64,000 nucleotides of DNA from Mya arenaria (lineage: Eukaryota; Mollusca; Bivalvia; Myida; Myidae). Below the pieces are notes generated by a model that was not told where the DNA came from, did no database searches, and was given only the letters and a program-made list of their open reading frames with translations. The stretch lies in NCBI RefSeq assembly GCF_026914265.1, contig NC_069130.1:4935682-4999681 (forward strand), written 5' to 3'. Both the position numbers and the translations under genes were made by a program. Positions 23,701 through 35,000 of the stretch are shown one piece after another (within the stretch, counting starts at the first letter, position 1; every line of letters begins with the position of its first letter).

Positions 23701-26700
23701 TAAAGCATCCGTCCGCTATACCAAGAAATCCGATCAGCAGCTCAAGCGAGCCAAGGAAACCCAGGAGAAGTCACGGCCCCCACCCCTGCCACCCATTTCC
23801 GCTGACCATGCTGCAACTGAGATGATTGCCAATCCCGCTGATTCATCTCCGACCCGCACCGTTGTTAAGAAAACGAAAACTAAACGCAAAAAGGACCAGG
23901 CTAGCGAGATATTAAAGTCACCCCCGGTGAACAACCTGAATGCTTATGTTGACGATAATTCCGGAAGTGCACATGCGCGGCCCGCAACACTAAACCGGGC
24001 TCCAAAACAATCTGAAAACATCGCAAGCGCCTTACACAGGAGAGGAAAGTTACGTCAGACACGAGGAAGTCGCGCTGGAAGCGAACATACTGTGACCACT
24101 GAACAAAACGCAACTTATGGAATGGCGGATAAAACTTCCATAGCGCCCGTCTGCAACAAGACCAAAGCCAAGAAAAGAAAGCCAAAGAAACTCAAAAGCT
24201 CCAAAGGCTCCGGTGATTCTGGCGAAGCTGAGAATACAGCACAAAGTAGAGTACATCAATATAGAGAGACAAGTTTCAGTAATGCTCATCAGGAAGTGGA
24301 AAAACCTGGCAATTCTGCGTCAAGCCAAATCAAAACCAGCAGTTTCCTAGCTAACCGGAAGTCCAGCGGACATGATGTACCTACAGGGTCCTTTATAAGT
24401 TCTGCTGTGACTTCACATGAAAGAAATATTCCAAGCCCTTCCTCATTTAAGAACAATCCGAAACAGTCTCCCTCATCTTCTAGCGCCTCCAGGCCCCGTA
24501 TGTCTACCGGAGATGATGCAGATACGGTGTCATCTGTAATTCATATTCGGGGTTCACCGGAAATGAAGGGTCCTACAAGCGCAGGAGAAGTCTGGAAATG
24601 TGAGTCTTCATCAAAGAGCCGGGCGTCCAGCGGGAATGAAGCGCCTTCAACGCGATCTGTAAGTTCTGCTTTGAGTTCACCAGAAGTAAAAGGGATCACT
24701 AGCGCAGGAGTAGTCACCAGACGCGAGTCTTCATCCAAGAGCTACCGAAAACTGCCTAAAGCCTCTCATTGCGCATCCAATTCCCAACCGTCCAACGGAC
24801 GTGATGCAGGTATAAAGGCATCTGTTAGTTCACCGGAAGTAAAGGACACCACTGGCGCAGGGACAGTCACCAGACGCAAGTCATCCTCTAAGTGCCGGCC
24901 GTCCAGTAGACATGATGTGCCTACAGGGCCATCTGTAAGTTCTGCCGTAAGTTCACCGGAAGAATATGAGGCTACTAACGTAGGAACAGTTTCAAGGCAC
25001 GAGTCATTATCCAAGAGCTGCCGAAAACAGCCACCCGAGTCTTCTCTCGCATCTCGACCATCCAACGGACTTGATTCACCTGCAGGGTCATCTGTTAGTC
25101 CTGTTTTGAGTTCACCGGAAGTAAAGGATACCACTAGCGCAGTAACAGTGTCCAGACACCAGTCTCCCTTCAAGAGCCAGCCGTCCAGCGGATATCCTGC
25201 GCCTACAAGACCATCTATACGTTCTGTCTTGGGTCCATCGGATGTAAAGGGGGTCACTAAGGCAGGGACATTCTCCAGCCGCGAGCCTTCATCAAATCGC
25301 CGGCTGTCCAACGGACATGATGCGCCTTCAGGGTCATCTGTGGGTTCTGCTGTGAGTTCACCGGACGCAAAGGGTGCAAAAAGCGTCTCCAGATGCAAGT
25401 ATCCATCCAAGAGCCGACCGTTCAGCGAACATGATGCGCCTACTGGGTCATCTATAAGTTTTGCTGTGAGGTCATCGGAGGTTAAAGATGCCACTATTGT
25501 AGAAACGGTCTCCAGACGCAGGTCCTCATCCAAACGCAGCCGAAAAATGTCTCCCGCCAATCACAGCGCCTGCAGTTCCAGGACTTCAAGCGGACTTGAT
25601 GCGCCTACAGGGCCATCTGTAAGTTCTGCTACGAGTTCACCTGAAGTAAAGCGTGCTACAAGCCCAGGGACAGTCTCCAGGCGCGAGTCTTCATCCAAGA
25701 GACGGCTGTCCAGCGGTGATGATGTGCCTTCAGGGTCACATTCTATTGTGCGTTCACCGGAAGCAAAGGGGGCTATGATCGTAGGAACAGTTTCCAAGCG
25801 GGAATATTCACCAAAGAGCAGCCGGAAACCGCCTCCAAACACTTCGAGCGACTCCAGCTCCCTGCTGTCCAGCGGATATAATGCGCCTACGGGGTCATCT
25901 GTGAGCTCCTCTAAATGCTCACCAAAACTCAAAGGTGCCGAAGAAACAGTCTGCAGACAGGGATATAAGTCAAGTAACCGACGGAAACTAACTCCCACCT
26001 CTGCAAGCCGGCCATCCAACGGCCATGATGTGCCTAAAGAGTCGCCTCCGACCTCCCGACAGGGATCTGTATCCGAACCCCACCATATACCTACAAATTC
26101 CCCCGCTGCCTCCAGCTGCCGGAAGTTAGAGATCAAGGACGGCCGCGGTACTTACTGTCCCCAGTGGGAAGAGGACTCCGGGCCAGTGGCTCCCTGTGAC
26201 GATGCGTGTAGCCGCGCAAGCGATTGTTCAGACAGGTACGTCTGCCATGTGTGCTTAATTGAATTAATATCAAAGTTAAGACACGAGTATCTTTCAGATT
26301 ACCATTATTACTCATTACTCATCTGTGACAAGGGAAAATTAAGTATGATTAGTCATGATACGAAGTCAGTGATCATTTTATTGAAACAATATTTAGGTGA
26401 GAGTGGTCTAGTGGTATGGTTGTCCGCCTCTCACCCAAAAGATTGGTTCGATCCCCACCCGGGGTACCATTCATGTTCTCTCAAAATGGAAACCATTACT
26501 GGTTTCTATCCAGAAACGGAATTAAGAGTGACTCTATAAGCTATCAGCTTTCGTAAAGTCGAGCTTCAAGAAATTAGTGAAAACTACACTAAATAATATT
26601 TATTCATCAGCAACAATAATTGACACCTCATTATCTCCAGGTACACCCCTTATTATGGCGCCGATTACACTCTCAGCCCGAAGGAACTGACCGACCTCAG

Positions 26701-27388
26701 ATATCCGATAACATGCCGCTCCTGGCCACTGCGCGTTCGTAGCCTTGGTTGTTTGGCTGTCGAGTACAAGGCCCGTTTAAGGCTTGCTCGAATGCAGATG
26801 GCTGATGACCAGGTCCTGCAGATTTCTGGGTCGCCACTCAGCCCCGAGCCAACCTCCTGCATGTCGACTCCTTCCAACCCGCGCTCAACGCCCGACAGCT
26901 TCCCAGACTACTCCCGGCCGTCGTCTGCCGGATCCAGCTGCTACACGTACGGCTCATTATCCGCCAGGTAGTAGGTTACATGTCTGTTAAAAAACCATCG
27001 AAGTCATCATGATATGCCGTGTATTTTCATACAATGCACCATACGTCCGTTTTTGCTGGTTGAAAAATTATTTTAGCATGATTTATAAACAGTGAATCAT
27101 ACATTTTCTAAAGTTTATGTTTTTGCTTGAGGACCATAATTATATCATTTGGCAACTCGCATTATAACCTTTATTAATCGGGTTGATTGTAATTTACCGT
27201 TCATCATTAGCTGATCCTATATAAATATTATAACATCCCTACCATCCCGCGTGTTTCAGAACTAGTTCCGTTGAACTGAGCCTGCCCACCTCTCCGGAGC
27301 GTAGCTTATCCACCTCAACCTTCAGCGATAATGACAGCACCAACAACATCTTGAGCAGCAGCGACATCATCTGCCCCTCAGGCACCAG

Positions 27389-27427
<39 letters not shown>

Positions 27428-28106
27428 CGATGGTATTGATGATGACGGACAGACAACTATAACATCATACAGCAAAGAAGCTAACATTACCGTTGTAATA
27501 AAAATAGGCACAACCGCCGAAGCCAACGTCTACAACGGCGACGATAATGACAATGGTGATTACATACACCCAACCCCAACTGCTAACAGCAAGGATGCTG
27601 ATGATGCCGTTGCACTGGACAATGGTATTAGCGGCGCCGTAGCCCACGTTTGCAACCGCGACGATAATGACAACGGTGATTATTTCCACCCTACCACAAC
27701 TGCTAACAGCGAGGATGCTGATGACAACGGTGATTATTTCCACCCAACCACAACTGCTAACAGCGAGGATGCTGATGACAACGGTGATTATTTCCACCCT
27801 ACCACAACTGCTAACAGCGAGGATGCTGATGACGCCGTTGCACTGGACAATAGTACTACCGCCGTAGCCAACGTTTGCAACGGCGACGATGATGACAACG
27901 GTGATTATGTCCACCCAACCACAACTGCTAACAGCGAGGATGCTGATGACGCCGTTGCACTGGACAATGGTACTACCGCCGTAGCCAACGTTTGCAACGG
28001 CGACGATAATGACAACGGTGATTATTTCCACCCTACCACAACTGCTAACAGCGAGGATGCTGATGATGCTGTTGCACTGGACAATGGTACTACCGCTGCT
28101 TGTTAA
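20710..28106 (+). CDS. Unrecognised long disordered Ser/Pro/Lys-rich protein with two coding repeat arrays
   Basis: I do not recognise the family. Nine exons join in phase: 20710-20722 (M-R-L-K), 20990-21137, 21657-21827, 22230-22391, 22528-22668, 22783-22950, 23653-26235, 26641-26967, 27260-28106; total 4,560 nt, about 1,519 residues. The start is the ATG at 20,710, chosen because its short exon ends G|GTAAGC in the phase needed by the next exon. All introns after exon 2 are phase 2, so exons 3-8 are each skippable without a frameshift. Exons 2-3 share an R-R-I-P-P motif. Exon 7 opens with very basic stretches (KKAKRHK, KKTKTKRKK, KTKAKKRKPKK), possible nuclear localisation signals, followed by about a dozen diverged repeats with SSPEVK. 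Exon 8 (26,641-26,967) looks most folded, with ELTDLRYPITCRSWPLRVRSLG. Exon 9 has an Asp run (GAT microsatellite) and a 39-residue repeat. No signal peptide or membrane segment. Exon GC content is well above that of neighbouring DNA. Exon 1 is the least certain part. Confidence 0.72.
23140..23160 (+). promoter_or_regulatory. Triple AGGTCA direct repeat (DR1 type)
   Basis: Three near-perfect half sites in a row with 1-bp spacing: AGGTCA-a-AGGTCA-a-AGGTCG. AGGTCA repeats spaced by one base are the binding pattern of HNF4/RXR-type nuclear receptors. The location is intron 6 of the unknown gene. Function is not shown, and such words also occur in local repeats. Confidence 0.25.
23255..23330 (+). 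mobile_element. tRNA-Cys-like sequence, probably head of a tRNA-derived SINE
   Basis: An A-box-like TAGCGACGCGGTAGAGTGG at about 23,263 and a B-box GGTTCGAACCCC at about 23,305-23,316 lie 40 bp apart, with a recognisable anticodon arm whose loop CTGCAAA would carry GCA (Cys). The T stem has a mismatch and the acceptor ends do not pair, so I do not call a functional tRNA gene. It lies in intron 6 of the unknown gene. Confidence 0.5.
24340..26045 (+). repeat. Coding repeat array in exon 7 of the unknown gene
   Basis: About twelve diverged in-frame repeats of roughly 40-60 residues. The shared skeleton is: SSGHDAPTGSSVSSAV, then SSPEVKGAT, then GTVSRRESSSK, then an optional SRKxPPxSSxAS spacer. 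DNA anchors are 'tcaccggaagtaaag' and 'cctacagggtcatctgtaag'. Because the codon usage is repetitive, the opposite strand is also open for 264 and 191 codons (24,766-25,560 and 25,561-26,136); these are mirrors, not genes. The repeated S-P motifs could be kinase sites; that is inference. Confidence 0.85.
26398..26580 (+). mobile_element. tRNA-derived SINE in intron 7 of the unknown gene
   Basis: The head resembles a tRNA-Glu: A-box region 'gtggtctagtggtatgg' at about 26,404, anticodon-loop-like 'ctctcac', B-box 'ggttcgatcccc' at about 26,445-26,456. The tail 'ggaattaagagtgactctata' follows. It is not a functional tRNA, since the stems are broken. The exon 7 reading frame stays open through the splice donor and into this SINE up to 26,539, so intron retention would add a SINE-derived tail of about 100 residues. 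Confidence 0.6.
27386..28103 (+). repeat. Asp-run microsatellite and 39-residue coding minisatellite in the last exon
   Basis: A GAT/GAC run at 27,389-27,430 encodes about 14 Asp. It is followed by in-frame 117-bp (39-codon) units anchored by 'gttgcactggacaat' at 27,609, 27,837, 27,954 and 28,071. Between the first two anchors sit two additional 54-bp (18-codon) sub-units, anchored by 'gacaacggtgattatttcc' at 27,669, 27,723 and 27,777. The encoded unit is acidic, with GDYFHPTTTANSEDADDAVA. All unit lengths are multiples of three, so copy-number change would keep the frame. Confidence 0.9.
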
Positions 28107-28639
28107 TCCAAGGAGCAGCATTGACGACAAAGACATCGACAACGACGACGATGATTTTTATTGTGATGATGACATAACGCCTAACAACGACATCGGCAAC
28201 GATGCCGATCAATAGCCCAATCGTTACGGTGGAAATGTCAGATATGTTTGTCTTATGTATTGTTTGCCTAATGCCTTGCTTTTTTTGTTTGTGTTTTGTT
28301 TCTATATGTATTCATGTATTTTCTTTGTGTGTGAGTGTGTCTATATATCCATGTATATCCATATGCTTAAAAATGTAAAACGAAATTATTGTATGTATAT
28401 CATGTATGTCTTTTATGTGTACTATGCATTTTAACAAATGTTTATAAATATCTTTATTTATATAAAAACGCATTTGCTTTATCATCTTTGCCCAAAGCCT
28501 TTAATTATCCTTAATTGTTAAGATTAGTGTTGTTCTAAAATGTCTTGGACTTGTTGAACATGGAGTGAGATGCGGTTTTGTAAACGTCGGAATCGAGTAC
28601 GACGTACTATTTTGATTTTTTCCATATTCCAATACAGTT

Positions 28640-29965
28640 CTACGAAGGATGGTCAGTAACCGTGCACATAAACTAGCTGTGCACCGAGGGAGGTGTTATG
28701 TCGGATGGTCAATAACTGTACCCACTAATTAGTTGGGTACCACGGACTGGGTTATGAAGGACGGTCAATAACCATGCACACAAACTAGCTGGGCACCGAC
28801 GACGATGTAAGCTGGGTACCGAGAATGGAATTATGTAGGAATGATTACCAAATACCATGGACACAAACTAGCTGGGTACCGAGCTGTAGGGTAGTCAACC
28901 ACGGTGCGAACAAACCAGCTGGGTACCGGGCTGTAGGGTAGTCAATCACCGTGCGCACAAACTAGCTGGGTACCGGGCTGTATGGTAGTCAACCACTGTG
29001 CGCACAAACTAGCTGGGTACCGGGCTGCAGGGTAGTCAATCACCATGCGCACAAACTAGTTGGGTACCGAGATGTAGGGTAGTCAACCACCGTGCGCACA
29101 AACTAGCTGGGTACCGGGCTGTAGGGTAGTCAATCACCGTGCGCACAAACTAGCTGGGTACCGTGCTGTAGGGTAGTCAATCACCGTGCGCACAAACTAG
29201 CTGGGTACCGTGCTGTAGGGTAGTCATTTACCGTGCGCACAAACTAGCTGGGTACCGTGCTGTAGGGTAGTCAATCACCGTGCGCACAAACTAGCTGGGT
29301 ACCGTGCTGTAGGGTAGTCAATCACCGTGCGCACAAACTAGCTGGGTACCGTGCTGTAGGTTAGTCAATCACCGCGCGCACAAACTAGCTGGGTACCGAG
29401 ATGTAGGGTAGTCAACCACCGTGCGCACAAACTAGCTGGGTACCGAGCTGTAGGGTAGTCAATCACCATGCGCACAAACCAGCTGGGTACCGAGCTGTAG
29501 GTTAGTCAATCACCGTGCGCACAAACTAGCTGGGTACCGAGCTGTAGGGTAGTCAATCACCGTGCGCACAAACCAGCTGGGTACCGAGCTGTAGGTTAGT
29601 CAATCACCGTGCGCACAAACCAGCTGGGTACCGAGCTGTATGGTAGTCAATCACCGCGCGCACAAACTAGCAGGGTACCGAGATGTAGGGTAGTCAATCA
29701 CCATGCGCACAAACTAGCTGGGTACCGAGCTGTAGGGTAGTCAATCACCGCGCACAAACTAGCTGGGTACCGAGCTGTAGGGTAGTCAATCCTAGCGCGC
29801 ACAAACTAGCTGGGTACCAAGCTGTAGGGTAGTCAATCAACGCGCACACAAACTAGCTGGGTACCGAGCTATAGGGTAGTCAATCACCGAGCGCACAAAC
29901 TAGCTGTGTACCGAGCTGTAGGGTAGTCAAGCACCGTGCGCACAAACTAAATGGGTAACGTGTTA
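28640..29965. repeat. 47-bp minisatellite (GGTACC/GTGCGCAC unit), about 28 copies
   Basis: After the 3' end of the unknown gene, a tandem array with a regular 47-bp period runs (for example 28,921 to 28,968). Each unit holds 'agctgggtaccg', 'ctgtagggtagtcaatcacc' and the 8-bp palindrome GTGCGCAC. The first few units (28,640-28,860) are diverged and longer; the middle ones are nearly identical. There are no unique spacers, so this is not a CRISPR-like array. It is unrelated in sequence to the other 47-bp array at 7,318-9,151. Confidence 0.93.
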
Positions 29966-30454
29966 TGGGTTACCTGGGTACCAAGGTCTACGAAAAGAGA
30001 AGAACCCCTGTGACTGAAGTGCTTCATTACATTAATTATGTATCGACATATTTTGGCTAAAATATCGGTTTTAATTTAATTAGTCAGTTCAAGTAAAATT
30101 GACAAAACTGTAGAGCTTCGTGCGTAGAACTCTCAGGCAAAGGACGCGGTCATGACCTGTATGTGGAATTGTTTGTCGTTTACAGAATTAGTGTACAAAT
30201 GTACTCAATTATCAATATTCAACGTTAAGATTAAGATCAAGATAATAGTAGAAAAGTAAGTCAATGCCCATCATAGATTGGAAAACCATTTTTATTGCAA
30301 TATTTCGTAAATTTGTATTACCTTTATTTGGAATATTAAAACGGCACCATGTCCAGATGTATCCAACAATATTTGGTCAATATCAAGATCAAAGTGCGTG
30401 TTTAAAGATCAAAACCATAGAAAAGGCTATTGCTGATCAATGCAGCTCTATATA

Positions 30455-32305
30455 AGAGTAATGCAGGTTTAAGAAATAGAGTAATGAAGGCCTAAGATAT
30501 GGAATAATGCATGTATAAGATATAAAGGAATGCAGGTCTTAGATATAGAGGAATGCATGTATTAGATATAGAATAATGCTGGCCTATGATATTGAGTTAT
30601 GTAGGCCTAAGACATAGAATAATGCAGGTCTAAGATATAGGGCAATGCAGCTCTAAGATATAGAGTAATGCAGGTCTAAGACATAGAGTAATGCAGCTCT
30701 AAGATATAGGGCAATGCAGCTCTAAGATATAGAGTAATGCAGGTCTAAGATACAAAATAATGCATGTTTAATATATAGAGAATTGCAGGTCTAAGATAAA
30801 GAGTTTTGCAGGTCTAATATATAGAGTAATACAGGTCTGTGATATAAAGTAATGCAGGCCTAAGATGTAGTGTTATGCAGGCCTAAGATATAGAGTAATA
30901 CAGGTCTAAGATGAAGAGTAATGCAGACCTATGATATAGAGTAATGCAGGCCTAAGATATGGAATAATGCATGTATAATATATAGAGGAATGCATATCTA
31001 AGATATGGAGTAATGCATGTATTAGATATATAATAATGCTGGCCTATGATATTGAGTTATGTAGGCCTAAGACATAGAGTAATGCATGTCTAAGATATAG
31101 GGCAATGCAGCTCTAAGATATAAAGTAATGCAGGTCTAGGATATAAAATAATGCATGTTTAATATATAAAGAATTGCAGTGTATAAGATAAAGGGTAATG
31201 CAGGTCTAAGATATAGAGTAATGCATGTCTAAGATGTAGAGTAAATGAGGTATGTGGTATAGAGTAATGCAGCTCTAAGATAAAGAATAATGCAGGTATG
31301 TAATATAGAGAAATGCAGGTACATGTATGTGATATAAAGTAATGCAGGCCTAAGATATAGAGAAATGCAGTTCTAAGATAAAGAGTTATGCAGCTCTAAG
31401 ATATAGAATAATGTAGGTATGTGATATAGAGTTATGCAGGCCTATGGTAGATAATAATGCAGGTAGGTCATATTATAGAGCAATGCAGGTCTTTGATATA
31501 GAGTAATGCAGCTCTAAGATATAGAATAATGCAGGTATGTAATATAGAGTAATGCAGGTATGTGATATAGAGTAAAGCAGGCCTAAGATATAGAGAAATG
31601 CAGGTCTAAGGTAAAGAGTTATGCAGCTCTAAGATATAGAATAATGCAGGTATGTGATATATAGTTATGCAGGCCTAAGATAGAAAATAATGCAGGTATG
31701 TGATATAGAGTAATGCAGGTCTGTGATATAGAGTTATGCAGGCCTAAGATAGAAAATAATGCAGGTATGTGATATAGAGTAATGCAGGTATGTGATATAG
31801 AGTAAAGCAGGCCTAAGATATAGAGAAATGCAGGTCTAAGGTAAAAAGTTATGCAGCTCTAAGATATAGAATAATGCAGGTATGTGATATATAGTTATGC
31901 AGGCCTAAGATAGAAAATAATGCAGGTATGTGATATAGAGTAATGCAGGTCTGTGATATAGAGTTATGCAGGCCTAAGATAGAAAATAATGCAGGTATGT
32001 GATATAGAGTAATGCAGGTATGTGATATAGAGTTATGCAGGCCTAAGATAATGCAGGTATGTGATATAGAGTAATGCAGGTCTGTGATATAGAATAATGC
32101 ATGTATTTGATATAGAGTTATGCAGGCCTAAGATAGAGAATAATGCAGGTATGTGATATAGAGTAATGCAGGTCTGTAATATAGAATAATGCAGGTATGT
32201 TATAAATAGTTATGCAGGCCTAAGATAGAGAATAATGCAGGTATGTGATATAGAGTAATGCAGGTCTGTGATATAGAGTTATGCAGGTATAAGATATAGT
32301 GAAGT
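30455..32305. repeat. 23-bp degenerate tandem array with 230-bp higher-order repeat
   Basis: About 80 units of 23 bp built on 'taatgcaggtctaagatatagag'-like words (spacing checked at 30,667 and 30,690). Variants alternate (aggtatgtgatatag, aggcctaagataga, agctctaagatatag). From about 31,571 a ten-unit block is repeated: 'agtaaagcaggcctaag' at 31,571 recurs at 31,801, exactly 230 bp later, with the same order of variants following. Confidence 0.92.
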
Positions 32306-32735
32306 TGTAGTAAAAATATTTGACTTTGAACTCCAGAGCAGTGTCGTTCTTATGTTCAAACGCATTTTCCCCATTCATACAAGGAACAATTGGCTGTTCT
32401 GTAGCAATTCTTGCTAACAAAATTTCCATAAGTGTGCAAAACCTTCACTTCCAAACGTGTAACATGTATGGAGTACATAATTTTGGCAATTTATACGAGG
32501 GTAATACATTTTCAGATATTTATAAAAACAAATGCAATCTACTTCAAGCTTTTATTGTTTTCTGAATTCTACTAACACATGGCATTCAAAATGGCAAATA
32601 TCACAGTTACAGTATAATAGTTAAAATAAACATGACTGCATAAAACTACACTGCAGGGATAAGAGAGTAAAATACATAAATAAATAAAATGGAATGTATA
32701 TGAAATCTCATGAGATTATAATTATATTATAAAAC

Positions 32736-32777
<42 letters not shown>

Positions 32778-34666
32778 TTAATTTAATTTAATTTTGTTTC
32801 TTCATTTAACTTTTTGAAATTTTGTTTACAAATGGAGGGTCGCCTGTAGTAACTACCTAAATATAGTCCTGCTACAGTTTCGCAGGCTTTCTTCAAACAA
32901 GGGGTAACGTTACGCTTAGAATGGAGCAGCAGACTACTTTTTTCAAATATACAACAAAAACTCCAAATGTCAAAGTCATAAGCCTTCGGAAATACCGAGT
33001 TAAAGAACTTTTGATATAACCCATATATAAATCAAGTCTAGCTTAATCAAAAATATTCGAAATAACCGGAACATCGAGATAACAGTGTTTGACATGGGAC
33101 TCCCTCACAGATGTTATGCTGGCACCATTTTTGTTAAAAAGTGTTAAAAGTGAGTTGTTTCATTCATTTTTATCAACAATCACCAGAGAGCAACTGACAG
33201 AAATTAATTTGAACAGAATTTTGAAAATCGAAGGTTAACATTATTAAATCTTCAATAACGTTTACCTTTTCAGCAAAATAAAGCATTTTCTTTTTAACTG
33301 GATAACTATCTATAATAGAGCTCTAATTTGATGTTTTATCGTATTGAAACAAGCATTTAAATGATTTTTTCCAATGACTACCCAATAAAAAATGACTGAG
33401 TCCCATGAAGGTCCATATGTGGTCTGCTTTAGTCAATCATAACAAAAAAATATTTGTTTTCACTAATCTGGACCTTTTTTTGCCTCCTGACCCAACACTG
33501 TTTTTGCCATTAATTACACATAATGTGAGTTCTGAAAAAAATAATTTACTAATAAAAGTGCATTTTTTAAGTGGACATGTTAAAATTTTACCATTTGATA
33601 ATTCAAATTGTCTTCTATTAGTGATATACCCTGATATAGGTTGTTTTGGTACATATTCCCAGTTGATAGTGGAAAAAATACCTACCTACCCTTTTATTTT
33701 AGATGTAAGTGGAAACAAATAACTTTCTTTTGGTCTTATATAAACAGTTCTAATATTATGATGACATACAAAGAACAAGATAAACTGTCTAACAAAAATT
33801 ATACTATCCTGCTTAATAATGAAATATGGAAACAAGTAAACACAAAAAACTTCTACATATTATATATAATTTGGTATGACTGTTGAAGCTAGCATACTGA
33901 CTTACTTAGTATACATAACTTGTAAAATAATACAATATTTATATTGATCAAATCTATGTTCAAACAGATATACATATATATACCATAAGTTGTTTATATG
34001 CTAGTGCATTTTTGTAAATTACTTGAAAAAACATTTGATACAATATACCTCCCCTATAATGACTATCATATACACTAAGGAGAACACGGCTGAAGGAACG
34101 CCATGCTTGACTGTTGTTCTTTTCCAGAACAAGGGGCAGAATTCAACAATCATTGTTGTCAGAGTTGTGGGCCTTGTTATACATCTGCATATAGTCTCTA
34201 GAAACATTTGTACCAAATTTCATTCGAATACCTAAAATTGTTTTTGAGGTATGGCCAAGTTTTAAAATTATGCTCAACAACACCAGCGATGCTACCAACA
34301 ACAACCCCAACACTATGATTATTCCCAGACTAAAAACAAAAGATTTGTCCAACATCCCAGCAGTTTACAAAACATACCTAAGAATCAAAACTTCAACAAG
34401 GAACATACTAATACATTATTATATACATAATTTCTATGTGTTCACGTTTATTACAAAGAAATAAAAGGTAAAACATAAGCATATAATAAACATTTTATGG
34501 CACTCAGCTAAATGCCATTATCAAATTAAATATGAATGTTGGTGTCATATTTTTTACTTTTTTCTTATTTTATGATGATAAATGAACCACAACGAAATTT
34601 CTTATGGTTCAATTTTACAGCGGGCAGATTTTGGCATCCTCAATGGTATATATTTAACAAAATAAC
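32306..34666. other. Intergenic region without a supported gene
   Basis: Contains a (TA)n run at about 32,742-32,770. A fragment at 33,000-33,105 has 'gaaataccgagttaaag ... gaaataaccggaacatcgagataac' words resembling pogo-type element interiors. A minus-strand copy of the 'ccataactct' interspersed family lies at 34,090-34,270. The 105- and 81-codon open frames at 33,405-33,886 are AT-rich and show no recognisable domain. Confidence 0.45.
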
Positions 34667-35000
34667 TTAAAGCTGCACTCTTACAAATTTACCATTTATG
34701 CAACATTTTTATTTTTTGTCTTGAAAAGAGCATTTTTTGCGTAAATATCTGCAAACCAATGATATAAGATTGCTGACAAAAAATCAGACTGTACATGTAT
34801 ATTTTCATATTTTCGTTCGAAAGTTAATGTTTTATGGCATAAAACATCAATTTTTGAACTGAAATACAAAAATCTGCTATCTAATTTTTGTCAGTGGTCT
34901 TATTTAGCTGGTTTCCATGGATTTTCGCAAAAATTGGCTCGTTCCAGGACAAAAAACAAAAAAGTTGTCAAAAAGTTCAATCTGTGAGAGTGCACTTTAA
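34667..35000. mobile_element. MITE with TTAA ends (piggyBac-like)
   Basis: The left end TTAAAGCTGCACTCTTACA and the inverted right end TTAAAGTGCACTCTCACA form terminal inverted repeats. TTAA at both ends matches the piggyBac target duplication. Subterminal 'ttttgtcttgaaaagagc' and 'aaaaagttgtcaaaaagttc' flank a 334-bp non-coding body. Confidence 0.7.

Noticed and set aside
24766..26136. Two long antisense open frames (264 and 191 codons)
   Set aside because: They mirror the repetitive codons of the sense exon 7; they have no splice context and the sense strand joins in phase with eight other exons.
26398..26470. Functional tRNA-Glu gene
   Set aside because: The stems are broken and it continues into a SINE-like tail.
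27465..28142. 225-codon antisense open frame
   Set aside because: Mirror of the 117-bp and 54-bp in-frame repeats of exon 9.
28640..29965. CRISPR-like regular array
   Set aside because: The units are contiguous with no unique spacers, and the DNA is eukaryotic; it is a minisatellite.
33405..33886. Overlapping 105- and 81-codon open frames
   Set aside because: AT-rich, no domain, no splice context; chance frames.
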